A stretch of DNA of 64,000 nucleotides from Natrinema zhouii (GCF_013456555.2 NZ_CP059154.1:3472001-3536000); one strand, 5' to 3'. Positions 17,849 to 27,789 are shown, counted from the first letter of the stretch. The notes: generated from the sequence alone by a model not told the origin. A program made the numbers and translations.

Positions 17849-18154
17849 CTTTTGCGCCGAACAAACTCGTGAGGCGCAAGTATTCTCGGCGGTTCGAACC
17901 CAGAGGACGAGAGAATCCGAGTCCTCGCGGTTCGAATCCGCCCAGGACTATGATATATATTTTACATGATTTTGACCGGAGAGTCACACGGATACCTTCT
18001 CAGTCCATCACACGACTGACAGTATATCGGCGTCGTCGCAGGTATCGCGTCGGTAGTATACCGAGAGACGGCATCGTTCAAGAACGTTCACGAACACACG
18101 TCGTGCTCGTCTAACACCTCCATAGTAATTCCCTCTGTCCCGAGGACAGTCTCT
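17849..18154. repeat. tRNA-proximal scar with partial copies of the tRNA-Gln 3' end
   Basis: This 306-nt gap has no convincing gene. Positions 17927-17950 repeat the last 24 nt of tRNA-Gln (17825-17848) with one mismatch, and CGGCGGTTCGAA of the T arm recurs at 17887-17898. An inverted repeat TTGCGCC/GGCGCAA (about 17853-17880) follows the tRNA directly. Duplicated tRNA 3' ends are what integration into a tRNA gene leaves behind. No integrase gene is nearby. Confidence 0.6.
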
Positions 18155-19492
18155 ATGTTCGGAACGAGCGGTATTCGGGGAACAGTCGGCGAGGAGGTAA
18201 CTGCTGACCTCGCACTATCGGTCGGTCGCGCCGTCGCGTCCGACGGCTACGACCGCGTCGTCGTCGGGCGAGACGCTCGAGAGAGCGGAATCGTTCTGAC
18301 CGATGCACTGACCGCTGGATTACGAGAGTGTGGCGCGGACGTGCTCGAGGTCGGCGTCGCCGCGACGCCGACGGTCGCGAGAGCGGTCTCACGGGAGAAC
18401 GCAGACGCCGGCGTCGTCCTCACGGCCTCGCACAACCCCGCCCCGGACAACGGACTCAAGCTCTGGGACGCATCGGGCAAAGCGTTCGATGCCGACCAGC
18501 GCGATGCGATCGCGACGCGAATCGAAGCTGACGAGTACGACCTCCGACCCTGGGACGGACACGGCTCGCTCGAGTCACTCGAGGATTCGATCGATCACCA
18601 CGCGAAGGACGTGAGCGAGTCCGTCTCGATCGACGACCCACCGAGCGTCGCCGTCGATATCGGGAACGGGGCTGGTGGAATAACCGCACGCGTGCTCTCG
18701 GAGCTCGGCTGTGACGTCGTTACGCTGAACGGACAGCAGGACGGACGCTTTCCCGGAAGACCGAGCGAGCCGACGCGAGAGACGCTCGGCGACCTCTCCG
18801 CACTCGTCGAAGCGACGGACGCGCGACTCGGAATCGCTCACGACGGCGACGCCGATCGGATGCTGGCCGTCGACGAAACGGGCTCGTTCGTCCCGAAAGA
18901 CGTCCTTCTCGCCCTGTTTGCGCGTGAGGCCGCGACCGACGGCGACGTGGTCGCCGCGCCGGTCGATACGAGCATGGCCGTCGACGACCACCTGGCGACC
19001 GTCGGCGCGTCGGTGAGTCGAACGCGGGTCGGCGACACCTTCGTGGCCGACCGGACGAAACGGCCGGACGTCGTCTTCGGCGGCGAACCGAGCGGTGCGT
19101 GGATCTGGCCGGACGAAACGCTGTGTCCGGACGGCCCCCTCGCCGCGTGCAAACTCGTCGAACTCGTCGCCGATCGAGGCCCGCTATCGTCGCTCGTCGA
19201 ACGCGTCGAAACGTACCCCATCCGCCGCGCGTCGGTCAGGGTCGAGGAGAAAGTTGCCGTGATGAATCAGGTTCGTGACCGCGTCTGCGAACGGTACGAC
19301 GACATCAATACGCTCGACGGCGTCTATGTCGATGTCGACGACGGCTGGATTCTTCTGCGTGCAAGCGGCACCGAACCGGTCGTCCGTCTCACGGTCGAAG
19401 CGCGAGATGAGTCTCGAGTCGAGCGACTGGAAGCTGATGCCGTCGGGATCCTCGAGACCGCAATCGCGGACATCTCGGAGATTCATTCGTAG
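18155..19492 (+). CDS. phosphoglucosamine/phosphomannomutase family protein
   Basis: Alpha-D-phosphohexomutase of 445 residues, probably GlmM (glucosamine-6-P to glucosamine-1-P). All four family motifs are present: GTSGIRG and the phosphoserine loop TASHNP, the metal loop HDGDADRM, the sugar loop GGEPSGAW, and the phosphate loop ASGTEPVVRL. It opens the surface-glycan island that closes with glmS at 45.7 kb, which would supply its substrate for UDP-GlcNAc. PMM activity cannot be excluded. Confidence 0.88.
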   Translation: MFGTSGIRGTVGEEVTADLALSVGRAVASDGYDRVVVGRDARESGIVLTDALTAGLRECGADVLEVGVAATPTVARAVSRENADAGVVLTASHNPAPDNGLKLWDASGKAFDADQRDAIATRIEADEYDLRPWDGHGSLESLEDSIDHHAKDVSESVSIDDPPSVAVDIGNGAGGITARVLSELGCDVVTLNGQQDGRFPGRPSEPTRETLGDLSALVEATDARLGIAHDGDADRMLAVDETGSFVPKDVLLALFAREAATDGDVVAAPVDTSMAVDDHLATVGASVSRTRVGDTFVADRTKRPDVVFGGEPSGAWIWPDETLCPDGPLAACKLVELVADRGPLSSLVERVETYPIRRASVRVEEKVAVMNQVRDRVCERYDDINTLDGVYVDVDDGWILLRASGTEPVVRLTVEARDESRVERLEADAVGILETAIADISEIHS

Positions 19493-19677
19493 GTGTCGGT
19501 CTCACATCTGTCAAATCTGCTGCATTCAGCGTTCTCTGTCGGGTTTATCCCATCGATAATGAAGTGTACTGTCTGCTATGGTGCGTGTAGAAACGTGGTG
19601 CAACGAACGACACCGCTGCCGTGGGACGTCGACAGCGGCCAAACAGAAATATTGGTTACAAAGGGACAACTAAAACG

Positions 19678-21363
19678 ATGACTCCGACGTTTCGCCGTGA
19701 CGATACGACAGCGACAGGGAGTACCGAGAGTGAATCGGACGGACTGGACACGCTACTCATCGGTATCGATGCAGGGTGCCTGCCGGTATTCGAGCGACTG
19801 TTCGAAGCCGATCGGATTCCGACGATTGAGCGGCTCTGCTCGGAGGGAGTAACCGCGCCACTCGAGTCGCAGATTCCGCCGTGGACGCCGAGCGCCTGGC
19901 CGTCGATCTACACCGGTGTCAACCCCGGGAAACACGGCGTGGTCGGCTTCGTCGGCTACGACGGCTACGATTGGCACGTAACGAGCAACGACGATGTCCA
20001 CGAGCATCCACTGTGGACGCTACTGGATCAACACGACCGCTCGAGCGTCGTCGTCAACGCGCCAGTCACCCACCCGCCGGACGAGTTCGACGGAGCAGTC
20101 ATCCCCGGATTCCTCGGTCCCGAGGATCCGCCGTGCCAGCCCGACGGGCTCTTGGACGAGGTCCGCGACGCAATCGGAGAGTACCGCGTCTATCCGAACT
20201 ATACGCGCGACGACGACTCGCTCTCGGATGACGCGAAGATCGAGGAGTACCGGAATCTCGTTCGGATGCGCGGGGAGGCGTTTCACTATCTTACCGACGA
20301 GTTCAACCCGGACTTCGGCTTCATCCAGTTTCAGAAGACGGACACGGTCTTCCACGAGCTCAGCGGCGAGGGACGACACGTCGATCCTGTCTACGAGGCG
20401 GTCGACGAGCAGATCGCGTCGATTCTCGACGCCTACGATCCGAACCGCGTCTTCATCGTGAGCGACCACGGGATGGGGCCGTACAACGGTTACGAGTTTC
20501 GAATCAACGAGTACCTCCGCGACGTGGGCTTCCTCGAGACGACGACGGGCGGCAAGGGAATGCCGTCGTGGACGCCGATGCGCAGACGCCTGCGCGAGGG
20601 TGAGGAGTACGATACGTGGGAGCCGGGAACGGTCGCACGCGCGGCGTCGGTCGCCGCTCGATTCGGCGTCACCGCCCGACGCGTCAGGACTGCACTCGAG
20701 CGGGTCGGACTGGCAGATGTCGCCATCGAGTACGCGCCAGGTGGGATCTCTCGAACGGCGAACGAACAGGTCGATTTCGCCAACTCGGAGGCCTACGTTC
20801 GTGCCCGGACCGAACTCGGCGTTCGGATCAACCTCGAGGGGCGGGAGCCAAACGGTGTCGTGCCCCAGGAGGAGTACGAGGAGGTTCGCGAGAGCCTCAT
20901 CCGGATGCTGCAGGCCGTCGAGACGCCGGACGGCGAGCCGTTTTTCGAGACGGTTGCGCCGCGCGAACAGTACTTCCACGGTGACGATATCGATGAGACG
21001 GTCGACATCGTCACGATCCCCGCTGACTTCGAACACATGCTCTCCGAGCAACTGGGCGACGGCGACTACTTCAGCCCGGCCGAACCCTGGAACCACAAGC
21101 TCGACGGGATCTTCGTCGCTGCGGGCGAAGGAATCGACGAAGACGCTACGCTCGAGCGGGCGCATCTCTTCGATGTCGCGCCGTCGATTATGGCTGCGAT
21201 GGGGGTTCCCTACAGCGACCGAATGGACGGCAACGTCGTCCCCGTCGTCGACTCGACCGGGTCGACGTCTTACCCGGCGTACGAGGAACGGGACGACGAG
21301 CCCCGACCGGCGACGGACGAGGAAGTCACCGATCGGCTGGCAGATCTCGGCTACATGAACTGA
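19678..21363 (+). CDS. alkaline-phosphatase-superfamily phosphodiesterase
   Basis: A 561-residue protein of the type I phosphodiesterase/nucleotide pyrophosphatase fold. The metal/nucleophile region is TLLIGIDAGC, with PPWTPSAWPSIYTGVNPGKHG containing the nucleophilic Thr/Ser, and the distal metal motif is VSDHGMGPYNGY. There is no signal peptide, so it is probably cytoplasmic. Homologues are common in archaeal polysaccharide and lipid-sugar clusters, where their substrate is undefined. I prefer ATG 19678 because the open frame upstream to 19621 has unrelated residues. It follows the mutase by 185 nt. Confidence 0.85.
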   Translation: MTPTFRRDDTTATGSTESESDGLDTLLIGIDAGCLPVFERLFEADRIPTIERLCSEGVTAPLESQIPPWTPSAWPSIYTGVNPGKHGVVGFVGYDGYDWHVTSNDDVHEHPLWTLLDQHDRSSVVVNAPVTHPPDEFDGAVIPGFLGPEDPPCQPDGLLDEVRDAIGEYRVYPNYTRDDDSLSDDAKIEEYRNLVRMRGEAFHYLTDEFNPDFGFIQFQKTDTVFHELSGEGRHVDPVYEAVDEQIASILDAYDPNRVFIVSDHGMGPYNGYEFRINEYLRDVGFLETTTGGKGMPSWTPMRRRLREGEEYDTWEPGTVARAASVAARFGVTARRVRTALERVGLADVAIEYAPGGISRTANEQVDFANSEAYVRARTELGVRINLEGREPNGVVPQEEYEEVRESLIRMLQAVETPDGEPFFETVAPREQYFHGDDIDETVDIVTIPADFEHMLSEQLGDGDYFSPAEPWNHKLDGIFVAAGEGIDEDATLERAHLFDVAPSIMAAMGVPYSDRMDGNVVPVVDSTGSTSYPAYEERDDEPRPATDEEVTDRLADLGYMN

Positions 21364-21470
21364 GCCGTCGAACCGCTGGAGCCGGTCCGTTACAGCCGTT
21401 GCAATTCGCTTAGTCGCGGTATAAGTATGGGTAACTGGGCTTGACTCGGGTGTACGACATCGATATCTCA

Positions 21471-22133
21471 ATGGGATTTATCGCAGCTATCCACCTCGTC
21501 CACGACGAACTTCCATTAGTGCCAACGATAGAGCACTGTTCCGACGTGACGCTTCGGTACGAGTACGGGACGACGACCGGCAAGCAGCACCTGCAGTTCG
21601 TCTCCGCCTTCGGGGCCGAGAAAGAGACCCTCGAGGCGGCGATGGCTGCTGATCCAACCGTCTCGAACACGATGTGCGTCGCAACGTTCGAGAATCGGGC
21701 AGTCTATCGCGTCACCGTCGAAACGGATCTCGAGATCGTTCCCGCTCGCTGCGCCGAGGACGGGGTATTCTCCTTCAGGATAATGAGCGCCGAAGGAGGG
21801 TGGATCGTACGGGTTCATCTCCCCGATCGTGACGCACTGTCGGCGTTTCGGTATCGGGCTCGCGATCAAGGTATCTCGTTTCGCGTCAACAATCTGTACG
21901 ACTCGTCGGTATCCGACGAGCAGACCTATTTCCTGACCGACCGACAGCACGAGATCCTTCTCATGGCCTACTACGCCGGCTACTTCGATGTCCCGCGCAG
22001 GGCCACGCAGGACGATCTCGCCTGTCGGCTCGATATTTCGGATTCGGCGGTCTCCCAGCGGATTCGGCGCGCCGTCTCCGAACTGATCGCCGCGACGCTC
22101 GAGAACGACCGCGCGCCAGACGAACACGAATAA
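21471..22133 (+). CDS. HTH-10 (bacterio-opsin activator type) transcription regulator
   Basis: A 220-residue regulator. The N-terminal ligand/sensor half starts MGFIAAIHLVHDELPL. The C-terminal HTH-10 domain (about 150-215) contains LTDRQHEILLMAYYAGYFDVPRRATQDDLA and the recognition helix SDSAVSQRIRRA, as in Bat-type haloarchaeal regulators. The frame is open to TTG 21441, but ATG 21471 matches the family N-terminus. It is not autoregulated in any way I can see. Its position between the phosphodiesterase and the exported beta-helix protein suggests control of this locus. Confidence 0.88.
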   Translation: MGFIAAIHLVHDELPLVPTIEHCSDVTLRYEYGTTTGKQHLQFVSAFGAEKETLEAAMAADPTVSNTMCVATFENRAVYRVTVETDLEIVPARCAEDGVFSFRIMSAEGGWIVRVHLPDRDALSAFRYRARDQGISFRVNNLYDSSVSDEQTYFLTDRQHEILLMAYYAGYFDVPRRATQDDLACRLDISDSAVSQRIRRAVSELIAATLENDRAPDEHE

Positions 22134-22427
22134 CACCGGTCAATTCGTTAATGTTTCTAATATGGTATCTCACTAAATATGATCGGTTCTCGTCATACTG
22201 AATGGCCCCCGATATCGGCGCTTAGAAAGGGGTTAAACGCACATCTGAAGGCCAGAAACCGTATACGCCCTCAAAATTCGCGCTGGTAAATGTATGTTGC
22301 TAAACCATTTCAGAAATGGGACGTATGTGCCCCTCCCCATAACAGGTTACCAATTCAGACTTAAAGGCTTTCTATCCGAATCCATAGATACTGGTTCCCA
22401 TCTTCATTCACATCGAAGTGACTTTCA
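22134..22427 (+). promoter_or_regulatory. AT-rich leader upstream of the beta-helix gene
   Basis: This 294-nt gap is markedly AT-richer than its surroundings, with several possible TATA elements (for example CTAATATGG near 22158 and CTAAATATG near 22173). No coding region or RNA gene is apparent. A promoter for the beta-helix gene is the likely content, but I cannot choose one element. Confidence 0.3.
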
Positions 22428-24077
22428 ATGTCGGATAGAAGTGGTATGCAGCGTTCGAATCGTAACGACTCCCGAAGTTCGCGGTCAGCTGACGGGGATG
22501 ACGCTCGGTCATCTCCCGACGGAACGGTTTCACAGACCCAGTCGCGACGACGGTTTCTCGGAGGAACAGTGGCGGCGTGTGCCGCCGGAATCGGATTGAC
22601 GTCGACAGCCAGCGCGTCCACAGATCGGTACGGACACTACTACGACGACTACTCAACCGTCGTGGACGTGACCGAGGCCGGAGCGGACAATACCGGTAAC
22701 AAATCGATCACGCCCGTACTCGAAAAACTTCGAGGGGACGACACGTTACTCGTGTTTCCCGAGGGCCGATACTACATGGACGAACAGTTCCGGTTCACCG
22801 GCTTCGAGAATTTCGGCGTCGTCGGCGAGAACGCGACGCTGGTTCCGGCGGACTTTCACGAGTTCAATGGCCCGCGGTATCGTCTCTTCCGGCTCGGCGT
22901 GTCGTCAAGACCCGGTGGACGCGTTCGATTCGAGGGGTTCGACGTCGACCAGCGGGCCCCCGACACGGGGATCCGAACGATCGAGACGTACGCCTCCGAG
23001 CGCCTCGAAGTGCGGGACATCACCATCCACGGCCAACACGATAGCGGAACCTGGGGACCCGGACTGTTCAACGTTACCGATCCCGACGGCCGAGGTATCG
23101 TCGAACGGTTCCGCGTTCCGGACGGCGCCGCGTGGATCAACAACACGCCGAACGCGGGTAACAACTGGCGTGGAGCGATCGGTATCGAGGCCACGCTAAA
23201 CGAGGGGACGCTCAAGTTCAAGAATTGTTGGGTCGGACCGTTCCCGAGCAACGGTCTCTACGCGTCGGGCGGCAACGGCAAGATCATCGTCGAGGGCGGC
23301 TGGTACTGGGACAGCAACGGGGCAAACGTTCGCGTCGGCGGCAACCACAGCGAAATCCGGTGGCCGACGGTCGAAATCAAATCGAGTCGACCGGAGGACA
23401 CGATCCAGCGAGCGATTCGGGTCGAAAACGGTCGTGATTTCAAGATTCGCGGTGCGGCCGTCAACATCACCTCCCCCATGCCGTCCAGTCACGCGATCTC
23501 GGTAATGAACACCTGTGACAGCGTCCGTATCGAGGGAACGACGCTCGATATCCGTGGCGACGACGTGAACCACGGGATCGTCTGCTCACCCGTCTCTGGA
23601 GACACGACGATCGTCGACACGACGATCACCCACGAGACCTCGGGCGGCTATCCGCTGTGGATACGGAACAACGGCAGCAGCGGACGGGTTCTCGCCGAGT
23701 ACCTCACGATCGACGGGCAGGCGGGTGAGGACGGCGGTTTCCGCGATGGGATTCGCTGCGAACGGGACAACTGCCGATTCAACGTCGTCGACATCGAGCA
23801 ACAGGGTCGCGCCGGTGTGGACCGGAACGGGATCGTCAACACGGGCGAGGACCTGACGATCTACCGATCCAACCTGCGTGCCAGCAAGTATCCGTTCCTC
23901 GACACCGGCTCCGAATCCCTCGTTCTCAATTCGGACCTCGAATCGTCGTCCGGTCTCGAGGCCGCCTGTCTCTACGGGTCGTGTGATACCCCGTCGTTCA
24001 AGGGCAACAGACTGGTCAACGGGATCCGTAACCTCGGTGCGAGCGACGTCACGACCTGGAAAAACACGTACCAGTAG
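22428..24077 (+). CDS. Tat-exported right-handed parallel beta-helix protein
   Basis: 549 residues. A twin-arginine signal (SRRRFLGG at residues 39-46, then a hydrophobic stretch ending STASAS) is preceded by an unusually long, charged n-region of about 38 residues. The mature part has repeating short strands (VRIEGTTLDIRG, TIVDTTITHETS, LTIYRSNLR) typical of pectate-lyase-like parallel beta-helices. Such folds bind or cleave polysaccharides. No catalytic residues can be assigned. It lies just before the flippase gene, so the glycan made here is a natural substrate. Confidence 0.82.
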   Translation: MSDRSGMQRSNRNDSRSSRSADGDDARSSPDGTVSQTQSRRRFLGGTVAACAAGIGLTSTASASTDRYGHYYDDYSTVVDVTEAGADNTGNKSITPVLEKLRGDDTLLVFPEGRYYMDEQFRFTGFENFGVVGENATLVPADFHEFNGPRYRLFRLGVSSRPGGRVRFEGFDVDQRAPDTGIRTIETYASERLEVRDITIHGQHDSGTWGPGLFNVTDPDGRGIVERFRVPDGAAWINNTPNAGNNWRGAIGIEATLNEGTLKFKNCWVGPFPSNGLYASGGNGKIIVEGGWYWDSNGANVRVGGNHSEIRWPTVEIKSSRPEDTIQRAIRVENGRDFKIRGAAVNITSPMPSSHAISVMNTCDSVRIEGTTLDIRGDDVNHGIVCSPVSGDTTIVDTTITHETSGGYPLWIRNNGSSGRVLAEYLTIDGQAGEDGGFRDGIRCERDNCRFNVVDIEQQGRAGVDRNGIVNTGEDLTIYRSNLRASKYPFLDTGSESLVLNSDLESSSGLEAACLYGSCDTPSFKGNRLVNGIRNLGASDVTTWKNTYQ

Positions 24078-24330
24078 TCGGCGACGCGCGGCCGCTATCG
24101 GTATCCGTTTTCCATCGATTCTTCTCCCCGTTCTCCCGGTTCTTCATCGCTGACTCTGGCCATTTCTCCGTTGCGCCTCCACAACTATATCTCCGTAAAT
24201 ACGGCTCTCGAGGCCATTTAGCCCCCGTATAATAACGCCACGCTGTGGACACCGTCTTCGTACAGTGAGTACGTCGGATCGTGTCCGATCGTCAGGGGGG
24301 ATGGCTGCCGATTGGCCGCTCGAACGAACC

Positions 24331-24337
24331 AGGGGGA
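24331..24337 (+). promoter_or_regulatory. Shine-Dalgarno sequence deciding the flippase start
   Basis: AGGGGGA ends 4 nt before GTG 24342. It supports that GTG as the start codon over the TTG at 24312. Confidence 0.55.
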
Positions 24338-24341
24338 AACC

Positions 24342-25964
24342 GTGAACAGGAGTATTACGAGCGGCGTCGTCTCGGTCGTCAGCGCGAAAATCGCCGCACT
24401 GGTCGTCACTGCGCTTTCGACGCCGCTGCTGTACCGATTTCTCGGTGCGTCGGCGTACGGCGAGTACGCGCTTTTGCTGTCCGTATTCGCGATCTACATG
24501 ATCTTCGTCAGTTCGGGGATCACGGACGGCGTCCGAAAGTTCCTCGCCGAGGACCGCACTGCGGCGAACTGGAGCGAACACGTCGTCGGCTTTTATTTCC
24601 GGCTGGCGATCTTGCTGGCCGGTCTCGGGGCGCTCCTGCTGGTACTCGCGACCAGGTTCGGGCTCGTCGGCCTCGCCTTCGGCTCCGAGCTGACGATCTA
24701 CTTCTACGTCCTCGCGGCGCTCGTTATCACGGCACAGTTCCGTGACTTCGGGCGGAAGACGCTCATGGGATTCGGCCTCGAGCGATACTCGGAACCGCTC
24801 AAGGTTCTCGACAAGGTTGGCTTCGTCGCGGTCGCAATCCCGCTAACCTACCTCGGCGTCGGTGTGATGGGGGCGCTCGCAGGGCATCTGTTCGCGAGCC
24901 TCCTCGTCGGCGTAGTCGGACTCCTCCTCGTTCACCGACGGATTTCGCTGTCGTCCGTCTTCTCTAGCCCAACGGAACGGTTTCCCCGGACGGAGATGCT
25001 CACGTTCAACTCGATGAGCATTGCACTGATTTTCCTGATGATGTCGCTCTACCACATCGATATCATCATGCTGAACCGGTTTCGGGCTGATTCGGCGGTC
25101 GGTAACTACAAGGCGGCGCTGACGATCGCCGAGTTCCTCTGGTTCGTCCCGATGGCGATCCAGACGGTGTTCGTCCACTCGACGTCGGAGCTGTGGTCGC
25201 AGAACCGCTATCAAAAGATTTCGGAACTCGTCTCTCGGACGACGCGCTATACGTTTCTGCTGACGGCCGTCATGGCCGTCGGACTCGCGGCGCTGGCGAA
25301 CGTCGCCGTCCCGATCTACTTCGGTGCCGAGGCCAAACCGGCGATCACACCCCTGTTGCTGTTGCTCCCCGGCGCGCTCGGGTTCGCGATCGCGCGACCG
25401 ATCCTCGCGGTCTCACAGGGGGAAGGAACGCTTCGATATCCGGTCATAGCCACCGGCGGCGCGGCTCTGGTTAACCTGGTGCTCAACCTCGCCCTTATTC
25501 CACCGTTTGGAATGCGAGGTGCGGCCGTCGCGACCAGCATCGGATACGGGTCGATGTTCGTCTTCCACTGCTGGAGCGCCCGACTCGTCGGCTTCGATCC
25601 ACTCGCAGATGCCCGGCTCAGCCGGGCAGCACTGACAACGCTCCTGGCAGCCGTTCCCATCGTCGCCCTCTCGACGGCAATCACGAATCCGTGGATTGCA
25701 CTCGCAGTCGTTCCACCCGTTGGGTTCGGAATCTTCATCACGTTCGCCTTGCTGGTCGGAGCGATCGATATAGCAGAACCGTTCGAGATACTGTCACTGT
25801 TTCCCGATCCGATCGGCGCGAAAGCGGACGGGATCTCCGATTGGCTCGTGAGCCGCGAAACCGACGGTGCGGGCCGCAACTGGTTGCAGAGTCTGTTGTT
25901 CCTCGCCGGACTGTCGCTGTTACTCTCGGGACTTGCGTTCGGGATCCTGGATCCAGGGATATAG
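24342..25964 (+). CDS. oligosaccharide flippase family protein (Wzx/MATE-like)
   Basis: This 540-residue polytopic membrane protein has roughly 12-14 TMs and begins VNRSITSGVVSVVSAKIAALVVTALS. It shows the polysaccharide transporter features LLYRFLGASAYGEYALLLSV and a C-terminal repeat (RYPVIATGGAALVNLVLNLALIPPFGMRGAAVATS) typical of the MVF/Wzx superfamily. It would flip lipid-linked oligosaccharides to the outer face of the membrane. The GTG start is supported by a Shine-Dalgarno sequence. Neighbouring Tat-exported proteins could act on the flipped glycan. Confidence 0.9.
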   Translation: MNRSITSGVVSVVSAKIAALVVTALSTPLLYRFLGASAYGEYALLLSVFAIYMIFVSSGITDGVRKFLAEDRTAANWSEHVVGFYFRLAILLAGLGALLLVLATRFGLVGLAFGSELTIYFYVLAALVITAQFRDFGRKTLMGFGLERYSEPLKVLDKVGFVAVAIPLTYLGVGVMGALAGHLFASLLVGVVGLLLVHRRISLSSVFSSPTERFPRTEMLTFNSMSIALIFLMMSLYHIDIIMLNRFRADSAVGNYKAALTIAEFLWFVPMAIQTVFVHSTSELWSQNRYQKISELVSRTTRYTFLLTAVMAVGLAALANVAVPIYFGAEAKPAITPLLLLLPGALGFAIARPILAVSQGEGTLRYPVIATGGAALVNLVLNLALIPPFGMRGAAVATSIGYGSMFVFHCWSARLVGFDPLADARLSRAALTTLLAAVPIVALSTAITNPWIALAVVPPVGFGIFITFALLVGAIDIAEPFEILSLFPDPIGAKADGISDWLVSRETDGAGRNWLQSLLFLAGLSLLLSGLAFGILDPGI

Positions 25965-26289
25965 AACAACACCACCGGACGCGCTCGGTCTTCACCCACT
26001 ACTCGCTTTTACGCCTCGTTCTATCCGACAGAACCTACTCTCCGAGCCCGCTGCGTCGTTGATTCGGATAGTCAACTGTAGTTACGGACGGCCATTGTAC
26101 ATCCGATCGCGTCGCAGCGTGCGATCAGTATGAACGGTTCAGTTGCTAGTCGGAATCAAAAAGATAAGTGAACCGAATGGGTCAAACGGCTGCTGAGTCG
26201 AGCTCTATTGAGACGGTCTGACGACACCATCGGGACTTCGTCCGCCCAGCGGTCGATGGAGACACTCCCCGAGCCACCGTCGGTCCACG
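25965..26289. other. Intergenic gap between convergent genes
   Basis: This 325-nt region separates the flippase and the deacetylase-like gene, which converge on it. I see no gene, RNA or clear repeat; it should hold the 3' ends of both transcripts. Confidence 0.5.
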
Positions 26290-27552
26290 TTACGATTCTA
26301 GTAGGTCGGTCGCGCTCACGACCTCGACGTTCTGCCCGTCGATGTACTCGAGGACGCGTTCGAACTCGCGTTCGCTGATGCCGTCTTCGGTTCCGATGTA
26401 ATCGAACTGTAACACCGCGAGCTGGCCGTACTCGGCGGCGTAGTCGATGTACGTTTCCGTCTCGTCGTCGGCAGCGCCAGAGAAGAATCCCAGGTTGTGG
26501 GGGTCGGTAAGCGGCAGTCCGTTCGGGCCGCCGCCGAACCGGAACGTCTGCTCGTGGTACTCCTCGACGAGATCGCGAGCGGTCGGAGTGAGGACGTTCC
26601 GCGGCGTGACGAAGTGTTTTGCACCGTCCTCGAAGCCGCGGCTCTCGAGATACCGTTTCGTGTCTCGAATCATCCGCTCTTGCTCTTCGGGGGAGTACTC
26701 GTGGAGGAAGCTAGATCCGGTTCGCGGCCGAGCCGCCATGTCCCAGCCCGCGTCGCTCAGTTCCTGGAGCCTGTCGATCGTGAGCCGGTCGCCCCGTCCG
26801 ACTGCTTCGGGCATGAGCGCTTCGACGCCCGCGTAGCCGTAGGACTCCATCCGATCGAAGGCCTCCGTATAGTGGCTCTCGAGCATTCCGTCGAACAGCA
26901 GCATTACTTTGCCCGTCTCCGGCTGATCGACGGTACGGAGGTCGTCGACCTGACAGTCGATCGAACCGGACGGATCGCCGCGCCGGCGAGCGGTCAGTCG
27001 AATCTCGCGGACGTCCGACAGATTGGGCTGCGTCTCGATTCGATCGGTGCCGAAGTCGACGCGCACCCATCGATCGGACGGCCCGATAAGCGTTCGATGA
27101 AACACGTGGGCGTTCCGCGAGTTCGGCGCGAACAACTCGAGCGTCAGTCGGAGCTGCTCGAGTCCGGTGAACTTCACGGCGAGCGAGAGGTTCGAACCGC
27201 TCAGGTCCATCCCGTCGACGGCCCTGTAGATCGCTGCGTACTCCGTGTCCTCGTTCGCCGTGAGGCGAGCCGACTGTGATCCGCCGTACGGATCGTCCGT
27301 CCCGGCCTCGAGGGTGCCGGCGTCGATCATCGTGACCCAGTCATCGAGAGACTCGAAGTCCTCGATCGATTCGCCGGGCAGTTCCGGAAGCCCATTGGTT
27401 CCGGATTGGTCAGTGTCTTCGTTCGGCGTCGAATCCGGTGACGAGGTATCGCCGCCACTCCACTCTCGCAACTGTGAGAGGCATCCGGAGAGCCCGAGCG
27501 TTCCGGCCGCTGCAACCGTGGTCACGAACGATCGTCTGTTTCGGTTCGTCAT
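26290..27552 (-). CDS. Tat lipoprotein with degenerate polysaccharide deacetylase domain
   Basis: A 420-residue exported lipoprotein: RRSF twin-arginine motif, lipobox LSGC with Cys24, then a Ser/Asp/Thr linker. Residues about 60-210 look like a beta-sandwich (carbohydrate-binding-like) domain. The C-terminal half aligns with the deacetylase-like lipoprotein at 30.4-31.7 kb. The NodB metal motif is worn down: VMLLFDGML here against VMLSWDDGML in the paralogue, and the HGTH segment is replaced by residues around MAARPRTG. It may bind rather than deacetylate glycan. A GTATAAG element at 27582-27588 suits its start. Confidence 0.8.
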   Translation of the reverse strand: MTNRNRRSFVTTVAAAGTLGLSGCLSQLREWSGGDTSSPDSTPNEDTDQSGTNGLPELPGESIEDFESLDDWVTMIDAGTLEAGTDDPYGGSQSARLTANEDTEYAAIYRAVDGMDLSGSNLSLAVKFTGLEQLRLTLELFAPNSRNAHVFHRTLIGPSDRWVRVDFGTDRIETQPNLSDVREIRLTARRRGDPSGSIDCQVDDLRTVDQPETGKVMLLFDGMLESHYTEAFDRMESYGYAGVEALMPEAVGRGDRLTIDRLQELSDAGWDMAARPRTGSSFLHEYSPEEQERMIRDTKRYLESRGFEDGAKHFVTPRNVLTPTARDLVEEYHEQTFRFGGGPNGLPLTDPHNLGFFSGAADDETETYIDYAAEYGQLAVLQFDYIGTEDGISEREFERVLEYIDGQNVEVVSATDLLES

Positions 27553-27581
27553 TATCCAGTTCCATGGATTGTTTGATCTTT

Positions 27582-27588
27582 CTTATAC
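27582..27588 (-). promoter_or_regulatory. TATA-like element for the 26.3-27.6 kb lipoprotein gene
   Basis: GTATAAG on the minus strand lies 30-36 nt upstream of ATG 27552, implying a very short 5' leader. The divergent glycosyltransferase gene has its own GATAATAAT element at 27755-27763, 27-35 nt before its ATG. Confidence 0.45.
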
Positions 27589-27789
27589 AGTTATTAGTCG
27601 GGCGCTGCCGGTCGGCAAGATCCGATCGGCTGTCGCCTCGGGCGGCGATCAGTCGCGATAGAGAGGGGAGTTCGTCACATCGCGTGGCACCGACGCTGCT
27701 ACGGACATGCCACTGCGTGAGACGATACCGACGAACCTTGGCGTTTAGTTACGCGATAATAATCCGATCGAAACGGGTCTACTCGACAA

